64,000 bases of DNA from Streptomyces sp. NBC_00390 (GTDB lineage: Bacteria > Actinomycetota > Actinomycetes > Streptomycetales > Streptomycetaceae): contig NZ_CP107945.1 of assembly GCF_036057275.1 (NCBI RefSeq), positions 7,502,001 through 7,566,000 of the forward strand, read 5' to 3'. The notes beneath the pieces were generated by a model. That model made no database searches, had not been told where the DNA came from, and saw nothing but the letters and a program-made list of their open reading frames with translations. The position numbers were made by a program, and so were the translations under genes. Shown here one piece after another: positions 25,217-32,713 of this stretch (within the stretch, counting starts at the first letter, position 1; each line of letters starts with the position of its first letter).

Positions 25217-25403
25217 AGCACAGCGAACTCGACGCCCGCATCCTGGCGCTGAGCCGGCAGGGCTGACCGACCAGGCGGCCGCAGGCCAGCTGGGTATCTC
25301 ACGGCGTACCTACCAGCGCCGTACAGGCGATCTGATGGCCAAGGCGGGGGTGGGCACCCGGGTCCAGCTCGGCTGGCATGCCGCCCGCCGAGGCTGGGCG
25401 TGA
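25217..25403 (+). pseudogene. LuxR/TrmB-type HTH C-terminal remnant
   Basis: After the protease fragment the frame gives SELDARILALSRQG and stops at 25264-25266; shifting one base continues as LTDQAAAGQLGISRRTYQRR TGDLMAKAGVGTRVQLGWHA ARRGWA with a TGA at 25401-25403. Together this is the DNA-binding helix-turn-helix of a LuxR-like regulator (R.L.L...GLTDQAAA..LGISRRTYQRR). A missing C in GGCTGACC (expected GGCCTGACC) accounts for the break. Only the last 60 or so residues exist; there is no sensor part. Confidence 0.7.
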
Positions 25404-25580
25404 CGTCGACGGCGTACACGACGGACACGAGGCGGCCGCCGCCGGCCGCGGGGTGTTGCGGCGCACCGCGGGGGAATGGATCGACCCGGCGGCGCGCTGA
25501 GGAACCCGTACAAGATCCGCGGGAGATGCGATGCTCGTCAGCACGTACTCGAGCGCCTTCGCTCAAGGAGGTCCGACCCC
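25404..25580 (+). other. Non-coding leader before zwf
   Basis: 177 bases with no gene I can support. It ends in AAGGAGGT at 25565-25572, a perfect Shine-Dalgarno for zwf. The zwf promoter presumably lies here but I could not assign hexamers. Confidence 0.5.
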
Positions 25581-27116
25581 ATGTCAGAGATCAGTGGATG
25601 GGTGAATCCGCTGCAGGACCCGCAGGACCGACGGCTGCCCCGAGTCGCCGGGCCCTCGGGGCTGGTGATCTTCGGTGTCACCGGGGATCTGTCACGCAAG
25701 AAGCTGATGCCGGCCGTCTATGACCTGGCCGGCCGGGGGCTGCTGCCCCCGGGCTTCTCCCTCGTGGGGTTCGCGCGCCGCGACTGGGCGGACGAGGACT
25801 TCGCCCAAGTGGTCCACGACGCCGTCCGGGAGCACGCGCGAACGCCGTTCCGCGAGGAGGTCTGGCAGCAGCTGGTGAAGGGGATGCGTTTCATCCCCGG
25901 CGACTTCGCGGACGACGTGGCCTTCGACAGGCTCAAGTCCACCGTCGAGGACCTCGACAAGGCACAGGGCACCGGCGGGAACTTCGCGTTCTACCTGTCG
26001 GTGCCGCCGAAGTTCTTCCCCACGGTCGTCCAGCAGCTCAAGAAGCACGGACTGTCACGGCCGCCGGAGGGCTCCTGGCGCCGGGCGGTCATCGAGAAGC
26101 CGTTCGGGCACGACCTGGCATCCGCCGAGGAGCTCAACCAGGTGGTGCACGAGGTCTTCGCGCCCGACGAGGTCTTCCGTATCGACCACTACCTCGGCAA
26201 GGAGACCGTCCAGAACATCCTGGCGCTGCGGTTCGCGAACACGCTGTTCGAGCCGATCTGGAACCGGTCGTACGTCGACCATGTGCAGATCACCATGGCC
26301 GAGGACATCGGCATCGGCGGCCGGGCCGGCTACTACGACGGGATCGGCGCCGCCCGTGACGTCATCCAGAACCACCTCCTGCAGCTGCTCGCGCTGACCG
26401 CCATGGAGGAGCCCGCCTCCTTCGACGCGGAATCCCTCGTGACCGAGAAGCTGAAGGTGTTCAAGGCAGTGCGGCTGCCCGACGATCTCGGCCGGTCCAC
26501 GGTGCGCGCGCAGTACGCGGCGGGCTGGCAGGGCGGCGAGAAGGCGGTCGGGTACCTCCAGGAGGAGGGTATCGACCCCAAGTCGAAGACCGATACGTAC
26601 GCCGCGGTCAAGCTGGAGGTCGACAACCGCCGCTGGGCGGGTGTCCCGTTCTATCTGCGCACCGGCAAGCGGCTCGGCCGGCGGGTGACGGAGATCGCGG
26701 TGGTCTTCCAGCGCGCCCCGCACTCGCCGTTCGACTCGACGGCCACCGAGGAGCTGGGGCAGAACGCCCTGGTCATCCGGGTGCAGCCGGACGAGGGTGT
26801 GACGATGCGGTTCGGCTCCAAGGTGCCCGGCACCTCGATGGAGCTCCGCGATGTGACCATGGACTTCGCGTACGGCGAGTCGTTCACCGAGTCGAGCCCC
26901 GAGGCGTACGAACGGCTCATCCTCGATGTCCTGTTGGGTGATGCCAACCTCTTTCCGCGGACCGAGGAGGTCGAGGAGTCCTGGAAGATCCTCGACCCGA
27001 TCGAGGCGTACTGGGACACCCACGGCAAGCCCGCGCAGTACCCCGCCGGCACCTGGGGGCCGGCCGAGGCGGACGAGATGCTCGCACGAGACGGACGGAG
27101 CTGGCGCAGGCCATGA
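25581..27116 (+). CDS. zwf: Glucose-6-phosphate 1-dehydrogenase
   Basis: 511 residues from MSEISGWVNPLQDPQDRRLP, chosen for the AAGGAGGT 8 bases upstream. NADP fold FGVTGDLSRKKLMPAVYDLA, active-site motif RIDHYLGKETVQNILALRFA, and AVIEKPFGHDLASAEELN with the catalytic-region lysine. It oxidises glucose 6-phosphate to 6-phosphogluconolactone, the NADPH-generating entry of the pentose phosphate pathway. Length matches the family. The stop overlaps the opcA ATG. No pgl, tal or tkt neighbour is present, so this is a stand-alone zwf-opcA pair, likely one of two copies in the genome. Confidence 0.97.
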   Translation: MSEISGWVNPLQDPQDRRLPRVAGPSGLVIFGVTGDLSRKKLMPAVYDLAGRGLLPPGFSLVGFARRDWADEDFAQVVHDAVREHARTPFREEVWQQLVKGMRFIPGDFADDVAFDRLKSTVEDLDKAQGTGGNFAFYLSVPPKFFPTVVQQLKKHGLSRPPEGSWRRAVIEKPFGHDLASAEELNQVVHEVFAPDEVFRIDHYLGKETVQNILALRFANTLFEPIWNRSYVDHVQITMAEDIGIGGRAGYYDGIGAARDVIQNHLLQLLALTAMEEPASFDAESLVTEKLKVFKAVRLPDDLGRSTVRAQYAAGWQGGEKAVGYLQEEGIDPKSKTDTYAAVKLEVDNRRWAGVPFYLRTGKRLGRRVTEIAVVFQRAPHSPFDSTATEELGQNALVIRVQPDEGVTMRFGSKVPGTSMELRDVTMDFAYGESFTESSPEAYERLILDVLLGDANLFPRTEEVEESWKILDPIEAYWDTHGKPAQYPAGTWGPAEADEMLARDGRSWRRP

Positions 27117-28084
27117 GGATCGACCTTACGGACACGAACGCGAGCAAGATCAACAAGGCGCTGGTGCAGGGCCGCCGCGCGATCGGCACCCCGGCCGTCG
27201 GCATGGTGCTCACCCTCGTCATCGTCACCGACGAGGAGCACGCCTATGACGCGATCAAGGCCGCCGGTGACGCGTCGCGTGAGCATCCCTCGCGCACCCT
27301 GGTCGTCATCAGGCGGGTCTCGCGCTCGCCCCGGGACCGGCACGACACGCGCCTGGACGCGGAGCTCCGGCTCGGCAGCGATGCCGGTGCGGGTGAGACC
27401 GTACTGCTGCGCCTGCGCGGCGAACTGACCCGGCGTGCCGACTCCGTGGTGCTCCCGCTGCTGCTCCCGGACGCGCCCGTGGTGGTGTGGTGGCCGGTCG
27501 GCGCCCCGCCCGTCCCGGCGAAGGACCCGCTCGGTGCCCTCGCGCAGCGCCGTATCACCGATGCCTACGCGGTCGAGTCACCGATCAGCGAGCTCGCCGC
27601 ACGTGCCGCCGGATATGCACCCGGTGACACCGACCTCGCGTGGACGCGGCTCACACCGTGGCGATCGATGCTCGCCGCCGCGCTCGACCAGGCGCGTGCG
27701 GAGGTCACCTCCGCCGTGGTCGAGAGCGAGGCCGAGAACCCGAGTGCCGAGCTGCTGGCCCGCTGGTTCGTGGACCGGCTGAAAGTGCCGGTCGAGATGG
27801 TCGTCACGGACGGGCCGGTGGTCACCGCCGTACGGCTGCGCACCTCCGACGGCGAGATCCACATCGACCGGCCGGAAGGCCCGGTGGCCCGGCTCGCCAT
27901 CCCGGGACAGCCGAGCCGGGTGCTGGCCCTCAAGGTGCGCACCACCGCCGAACTGATCGCGGAGGAACTGCGCAGGCTCGACCCCGACGACACCTACGCC
28001 GCGGCGCTGCGGGCCACGGTCACCGCGCCGGACCCGGAGGAGGACGAGGTCACAGAGGCGTCGCCCACAGAGAAGGCGGAGTGA
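27113..28084 (+). CDS. opcA: Glucose-6-phosphate dehydrogenase assembly protein
   Basis: 323 residues, ATGA-coupled to zwf. OpcA is an actinobacterial and cyanobacterial allosteric partner required for full G6PDH activity. Diagnostic segments include MVLTLVIVTDEEHAYDAI, EHPSRTLVVI, LPLLLPDAPVVVWWPVGAPP and WTRLTPWRSMLAAALDQA. The C terminus is acidic. Adjacent placement to zwf is universal for the family. Confidence 0.95.
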   Translation: MRIDLTDTNASKINKALVQGRRAIGTPAVGMVLTLVIVTDEEHAYDAIKAAGDASREHPSRTLVVIRRVSRSPRDRHDTRLDAELRLGSDAGAGETVLLRLRGELTRRADSVVLPLLLPDAPVVVWWPVGAPPVPAKDPLGALAQRRITDAYAVESPISELAARAAGYAPGDTDLAWTRLTPWRSMLAAALDQARAEVTSAVVESEAENPSAELLARWFVDRLKVPVEMVVTDGPVVTAVRLRTSDGEIHIDRPEGPVARLAIPGQPSRVLALKVRTTAELIAEELRRLDPDDTYAAALRATVTAPDPEEDEVTEASPTEKAE

Positions 28085-28190
28085 GCTGCGGGGCAGCCGA
28101 GGGCTCGCGGGCGGGCGTGTGCGGGTGAATGCTTGAGGGGAACCTCGCGTGCGGTGGCACGCAGCCGGAACCCGGCCGAGGAGGCGGACG

Positions 28191-28490
28191 ATGCCCCGGA
28201 CCCTGCATTGGAAGGTCGATCTGTTCGTGTCGGAGGACGGCGGCACGACCACGGCGCGGGCCGTCCTGGACACCGGGACGGCCAGGCTCAGCGCCGCCGG
28301 CAAGGCCCGCTGCAGCCCGCAGGACGAGGACGTGCCGGAGATCGGCGACGAACTGGCCGCCGCGCGCGCCATGAAGAACCTCTCCCTGGACCTGATGCGC
28401 GTGGCCTACCACGACGTGGAGAGCAAGGAGGCCGGGCCGTCCGGCAGGCCCGCGGCGCCGGTCTCCGGCTGGTCCGAGCTGACCACCTGA
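28191..28490 (+). CDS. DUF1876 (dsRBD-like) small protein
   Basis: 99 residues from MPRTLHWKVDLFVSEDGGTT with CGAGGAGGCG upstream. Matches the actinobacterial DUF1876 family: W.V.L...E....T.A.A.L, then a short acidic turn and EIGDELAAARAMKNLSLDLM. The fold is double-stranded-RNA-binding-like, but no function is known. Family members are often stress induced. About 100 bases after opcA, possibly read through from it. Confidence 0.8.
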   Translation: MPRTLHWKVDLFVSEDGGTTTARAVLDTGTARLSAAGKARCSPQDEDVPEIGDELAAARAMKNLSLDLMRVAYHDVESKEAGPSGRPAAPVSGWSELTT

Positions 28491-29256
28491 GACGCCTGAA
28501 CCACCTGCACCGCCCTGGCCGCAGGCCGCCCGCGAGGCGACCGTCCTGGTTCGCCCGGACCGGCCGCGCTGCCGACGATTGCCGGGCATCTCCCGAAGGG
28601 AGACCGGACGGACAGACCGAGTTCACCGTGGCAGCCGTTCTCGATCGGACAACAACATCGCAGGTCTGATCAGGCTGCCGCGCGAGAAGAAGCCCTTCCA
28701 CCCTGTGCGCGCAATCCGCTACGGACCGCAGCCGGACGTCGCGCGACCTGCTGCCGGAGACGCGCCGCCGGGATCGGCGGACGCAATCGGAATGCCGGTG
28801 CAAATAGCGCGCATTGCGCACCGTGGTGATGCGCCGTCAAAGATTCGGTGCCCTCCCGTGAATCTGCACACCGAATGCTCAGGCGACACACGGTCTCCCT
28901 ACCGCGCCTACCCCGCTGACCAGCAAGTACCGCCCTCTGGGCGGGAATGTCCAGTTCGGTGGGCAGGCGCCTCGGGGCCGCAATGCATTCGCATCGGGTG
29001 ATCCGGTGAAGAAGATGGCACCAAGCCATGTGCGGACGTGCACGTCTTGGTAATTCAGCGCCTCGCCGGACGCTGAACAGGCAGTTCTCGATTGGCTGCC
29101 CAACACGACTCCGTGCTTTGATCCTTCGCACCGCGGGAGTCGCCCGTGGGTTCCCGATTACGGGAATCCGACGCCCGCGTTGCGGTCGGTGCTGCCCTTT
29201 TCGGCGCGGCCGGGCGCAACCATTTCGAAATACCCCCATGTGAAGGGAACGTCCCC
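28491..29256. other. Gene-free region upstream of the leader peptide gene
   Basis: 766 bases with lower GC than its surroundings and no reading frame with family-like sequence or a credible ribosome site on either strand. It holds one hairpin (TTCAGCG / CGCTGAA, 29054-29077, 10-base loop) and must contain the promoter of the peptide gene. GAAGGGA at about 29240 is the ribosome site of that gene. Confidence 0.55.
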
Positions 29257-29475
29257 ATGAGCTTCATCCCCACCCAGGAGATCTCCGACAGCGAGCTGGA
29301 CAACGTGGCCGGTGGCCTGCACAGCGCCGTTGTCGGCAACGCCACCGCCGCCCTTGACACCATCGCCCCGGTGTCCGCCACCGTCGGCACCGTCACCGGC
29401 CTCGTCGAGGGCGCCACCGGCATCAACACCGCCGCCGTCACCGGCCCGGTCACCGGTCTCGTCGCCGGTCTGTAA
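29257..29475 (+). CDS. Double-glycine leader peptide, putative exported bacteriocin/RiPP precursor
   Basis: 72 residues from MSFIPTQEISDSELDNVAGG; GAAGGGAACG precedes the ATG. The first 20 residues are an acidic leader ending in Gly-Gly with the hallmark ELDNVAGG, the recognition pattern of C39 peptidase/ABC exporters. The predicted mature part (52 residues, from LHSAVVGN) has no Cys, Lys, Arg or aromatic residue, is rich in Val, Ala, Thr and Gly, and carries related Thr-Gly units (TVTGLVEG, AVTGPVTGLVAG), so it should be hydrophobic. It is directly followed by the matching export genes. No LanM, YcaO, radical SAM or other modifying enzyme is near. What the peptide does is unknown. Confidence 0.8.
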   Translation: MSFIPTQEISDSELDNVAGGLHSAVVGNATAALDTIAPVSATVGTVTGLVEGATGINTAAVTGPVTGLVAGL

Positions 29476-29487
29476 GTCCTTTCGGAA

Positions 29488-29510
29488 TGCCGGCGTCCCT
29501 CCTGCCGGCA
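29488..29510 (+). terminator. Minor hairpin after the leader peptide gene
   Basis: TGCCGGC / GCCGGCA with a 9-base loop, 12 bases after the stop; first of two structures in this gap. Confidence 0.5.
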
Positions 29511-29519
29511 GTCCACGCC

Positions 29520-29555
29520 GTGTGCCCCGGAGTCGCCCCAGGCTCCGGGGCACAC
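29520..29555 (+). terminator. Strong hairpin between the peptide and export genes
   Basis: Perfect 13-pair stem GTGTGCCCCGGAG / CTCCGGGGCACAC with a 10-base loop. It would let the peptide message greatly exceed that of the exporter, typical of precursor-transporter operons. Confidence 0.85.
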
Positions 29556-29602
29556 GTCGCGCCGTTCTCGTAATATCCCCAGGCAGTTGAGGGAAGCGCA
29601 TC

Positions 29603-30409
29603 GTGCAGTTCCGCCAACAGGCCCTTTCCAAGCTGCAATCGCCGGAAGAGATCGATCTTCCGGTGCGTTTCGCCCGGCCCCAGGGCCGGCTGGTGCTGGC
29701 CGTCACCGTCGTCGCCATGATTGCCGCCGCCGTATGGGCCGTCACCGGTACCGTCTCCTCCACGGTCACCGCCCCCGGCATCCTCACCCATGCCCAGGGC
29801 AGTTACGTCCTGCAGAGCCCCGTCGCGGGACAGGTCACCGCGGTGCTCGCCGAGGAGGGCGACCGCGTACGGGCCGACGCACCCCTGCTGAAGGTGCGTA
29901 CCGCCCAGGGCGACGCCGTCGTGCGCACGATCGCCGCGGGCAGGCTGACCACGCTCGTCGCCGCCATCGGTTCCGTGGTCACCACCGGCGCCGATGTCGC
30001 CGCCGTCGAGCGGGCCGACGATCCCGACGACCCGCTGATGGCCGTGCTGTACGTGCCGGCCGACAGCGGATCCACCGTGCCCGTGGGCGCGCGCGTCGAT
30101 CTCACCGTCCACTCGGTGGCCACGCAGGAGTTCGGGATGCTGCGTGGCCGGGTCAAGGCGGTCGGCCGCACTGCCCAGACCCGCCAGCGGATCACCGCGT
30201 TCCTCGGCAGCAGCCAGCTCGGCGAGCAGTTCTCGCAGGGTGGCCAGCCCCTGGCCGTACTGGTCGAGCTGAACCGCTCCTCGCGTACCAGGTCCGGCTA
30301 CGGCTGGTCCGCCTCCCAAGGGCCGCCGTACGCACTCGAGTCCATGACGCCCGCCACCGGTGCCGTCCGTCTGCGCGAGCAGCGCCCGGTCGACTGGCTC
30401 CTGCCATGA
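29603..30409 (+). CDS. HlyD-like NHLM export adaptor
   Basis: 268 residues from a GTG (MQFRQQALSKLQSPEEIDLP) with GAGGGAAGCG upstream. One N-terminal transmembrane helix at about 31-56 (LVLAVTVVAMIAAAVWAV), then a biotinyl-lipoyl-like beta domain (GQVTAVLAEEGDRVRADAPL) and a C-terminal beta region. The ELPVRFARPQGRL-like lead-in and short form match the NHLM bacteriocin secretion protein type of membrane fusion protein. It bridges the ABC exporter to the cell exterior. Coupled to the next gene by ATGA. Confidence 0.83.
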   Translation: MQFRQQALSKLQSPEEIDLPVRFARPQGRLVLAVTVVAMIAAAVWAVTGTVSSTVTAPGILTHAQGSYVLQSPVAGQVTAVLAEEGDRVRADAPLLKVRTAQGDAVVRTIAAGRLTTLVAAIGSVVTTGADVAAVERADDPDDPLMAVLYVPADSGSTVPVGARVDLTVHSVATQEFGMLRGRVKAVGRTAQTRQRITAFLGSSQLGEQFSQGGQPLAVLVELNRSSRTRSGYGWSASQGPPYALESMTPATGAVRLREQRPVDWLLP

Positions 30410-32712
30410 CCGGATCCCACGACTCCGCCGCCACCACGCAGCAGAAGCTGCCGCCCGCAGACCGCAGGCGCCGGCGCCCCGACGAGCCGGCAGCGGGCCG
30501 GCGCGGCTCACACGGCACCCGGCGCGCCCAGGCCCGCCGGCGCCCCAAGAGCAAGAAGACCAGCACGGTCCGCACGCCGACCGTGCTCCAGATGGAGGCC
30601 GTCGAATGCGGCGCAGCCGCGCTCGCGATGGTGCTCGGCCACCATGGACGGCACGTGCCGCTCGAAGAGCTGCGCATCGCCTGCGGCGTCTCCCGCGACG
30701 GCTCCCGCGCCAGCAACATCCTCAAGGCGGCCCGCAGCTACGGCCTCACCGCCAAAGGCATGCAGATGGAGTCGACCGCCCTCGCCGAGGTGCAGGGCCC
30801 GGCCATCCTCTTCTGGGAGTTCAACCACTACGTCGTCTACGACGGCACGGGGCGCCGCCTCGGCCGCCGCGGTGTGTACATCAACGACCCGGCCAAGGGA
30901 CGCCGCTTCGTCCCCATGGAGGACTTCGACACCAGCTTCACCGGTGTCGTGCTCGTCCTCGAACCCTCTGCCGCGTTCCGCAAGGGCGGCCGCAGACCGG
31001 GCGTGATGAACGCCGTACCGGCGAGGCTGCGCGGCACCTCCGGCACGCTGCTCGCCGCGCTGCTCGCGAGCCTTCTGCTCGTAGCCGTCGGCGCGGTGGT
31101 GCCCGCGCTGAGCCGTACGTACATCGACATGTTCCTGATCGGCGGGCAGACCTCCCTGCTGGGCCCGCTGTTCGCCTCGCTCGGGGCGACCGTGGCGCTG
31201 ACGGCCGTGCTGACCGGCATTCAGCAGGCGAATCTGCTGCGCGGGCGCGTCATCTCCTCGACCCTGAGCAGCGCCCGCTTCCTGCGGCATCTGCTGCGCC
31301 TGCCCGTCACGTTCTTCGCCCAGCGCAGCCCGGCCGACCTGGTGCAGCGGCTGCAGTCCAACGACGCGGTCGCCGAGACACTGGCGCGCGACCTTGCCGC
31401 GGCCGCCGTGGACGGGATCGTGGTCATTCTCTACGCCGTCCTGCTGTGGACGTACGATCCCCAGCTCACCGTCGTGGGCGTACTGATCGCGCTGCTCAAT
31501 GTGGTGGCGATGCGGATCGTCGTACGGCTGCGGGCCACGAACACCCAGAAGCTTCGCGCGGACAGCGCCCGCCTCACCAACACCTCGTACACCGGACTCC
31601 AGCTGATCGAGACCATGAAGGCGACCGGTGGCGAGAACGGATACTTCCGCCGCTGGGCCGGTCAGCACGCCACCACCCTGGAGGTGCAGCAGCGCCTGGG
31701 CGTCCCCAGCGCGGCCCTGGCCGTCGTCGCCCCCACCCTCGCGACGCTCAACAGCGCGCTGATCCTGTGGATCGGCGGCCTGCGGGCGGTGGAGGGCCAT
31801 ATCTCCATCGGACTTCTCGTCGCGTTCCAGGCGCTGGTGGCCCGCTTCACCGCACCCATCACCCGGCTGAACGGGGTGGCGGGCCGGATCCAGGACTTCG
31901 CCGCCGACGTCGCCCGGCTCAAGGACGTCGAGAGCTTCCCGGTCGACGGGCTCTACACCCGCGACCAGCCCGCCACCGACACCCGTCGGCTCAAGGGCCA
32001 TGTGACGCTCACGGACATCACCTTCGGCTACAGCCCCCTCGACCAGCCCTTGCTGAACGGATTCTCCGTGGCGGTCGGTCCTGGCCGCCAGGTCGCACTC
32101 GTCGGCGGCTCAGGCAGCGGCAAGTCCACGGTCTCCCGGCTGATCGCCGGCCTGTACAGCCCGTGGGAGGGAGCGATCCGCATCGACGGACAGCGGCTGG
32201 AGGACATCCCCCGCAGCGCGCTCGCCGCCTCCGTCTCCTTCGTCGACCAGGACATCTTCCTCTTCGAGGGCACGGTCAGGGACAACGTGGCGCTGTGGGA
32301 CCCGTCGATCCCCGACGAGGCCGTCGTCGCCGCACTGCGTGACGCGGCGCTCTACGACGACGTGATCGCGAGGCGCCCCGAGGGCATCCACAGCCGCGTC
32401 GAACAGGACGGGCGCAACTTCTCCGGCGGGCAGCGCCAGCGCCTGGAGATCGCCCGAGCACTCGTACGCCGCCCCAGCATCCTCGTGCTGGACGAGGTGA
32501 CCAGCGCCCTCGACGCGGAGACCGAACGGATCATCATGGACAACCTGCGCCGTCGCGGCTGCGCCTGCGTGGTGATCGCCCACCGCCTGAGCACGGTGCG
32601 CGACAGCGACGAGATCGTGGTCCTCGACCACGGCGCGGTCGTCGAACGCGGCCGCCACGAAGAACTGGTGGCCGCGCAGGGCGCGTACGCCCGGCTGGTC
32701 AAGGAGCACTGA
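30406..32712 (+). CDS. C39 peptidase/ABC exporter (NHLM type)
   Basis: 768 residues. An unusually basic N-terminal tail (about 45 residues, many Arg) precedes the C39 peptidase: nucleophile Cys in QMEAVECGAAALAMVLGHHG, His in EFNHYVVYDG, Asp in YINDPAKG. The membrane domain spans about 195-480 and the ATPase follows: Walker A GGSGSGKST, signature FSGGQRQRLEIARAL, Walker B ILVLDEVTSALD, switch His in VIAHRLS. It should cut the 72-residue precursor after Gly-Gly and export the core. Two bases separate it from the second transporter gene. Confidence 0.92.
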   Translation: MTGSHDSAATTQQKLPPADRRRRRPDEPAAGRRGSHGTRRAQARRRPKSKKTSTVRTPTVLQMEAVECGAAALAMVLGHHGRHVPLEELRIACGVSRDGSRASNILKAARSYGLTAKGMQMESTALAEVQGPAILFWEFNHYVVYDGTGRRLGRRGVYINDPAKGRRFVPMEDFDTSFTGVVLVLEPSAAFRKGGRRPGVMNAVPARLRGTSGTLLAALLASLLLVAVGAVVPALSRTYIDMFLIGGQTSLLGPLFASLGATVALTAVLTGIQQANLLRGRVISSTLSSARFLRHLLRLPVTFFAQRSPADLVQRLQSNDAVAETLARDLAAAAVDGIVVILYAVLLWTYDPQLTVVGVLIALLNVVAMRIVVRLRATNTQKLRADSARLTNTSYTGLQLIETMKATGGENGYFRRWAGQHATTLEVQQRLGVPSAALAVVAPTLATLNSALILWIGGLRAVEGHISIGLLVAFQALVARFTAPITRLNGVAGRIQDFAADVARLKDVESFPVDGLYTRDQPATDTRRLKGHVTLTDITFGYSPLDQPLLNGFSVAVGPGRQVALVGGSGSGKSTVSRLIAGLYSPWEGAIRIDGQRLEDIPRSALAASVSFVDQDIFLFEGTVRDNVALWDPSIPDEAVVAALRDAALYDDVIARRPEGIHSRVEQDGRNFSGGQRQRLEIARALVRRPSILVLDEVTSALDAETERIIMDNLRRRGCACVVIAHRLSTVRDSDEIVVLDHGAVVERGRHEELVAAQGAYARLVKEH

Positions 32713-32713
32713 C

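Noticed and set aside
28579..29001. 140-codon plus-strand frame in the gap before the peptide gene
   Set aside because: No ribosome site or domain, and composition unlike neighbouring genes.
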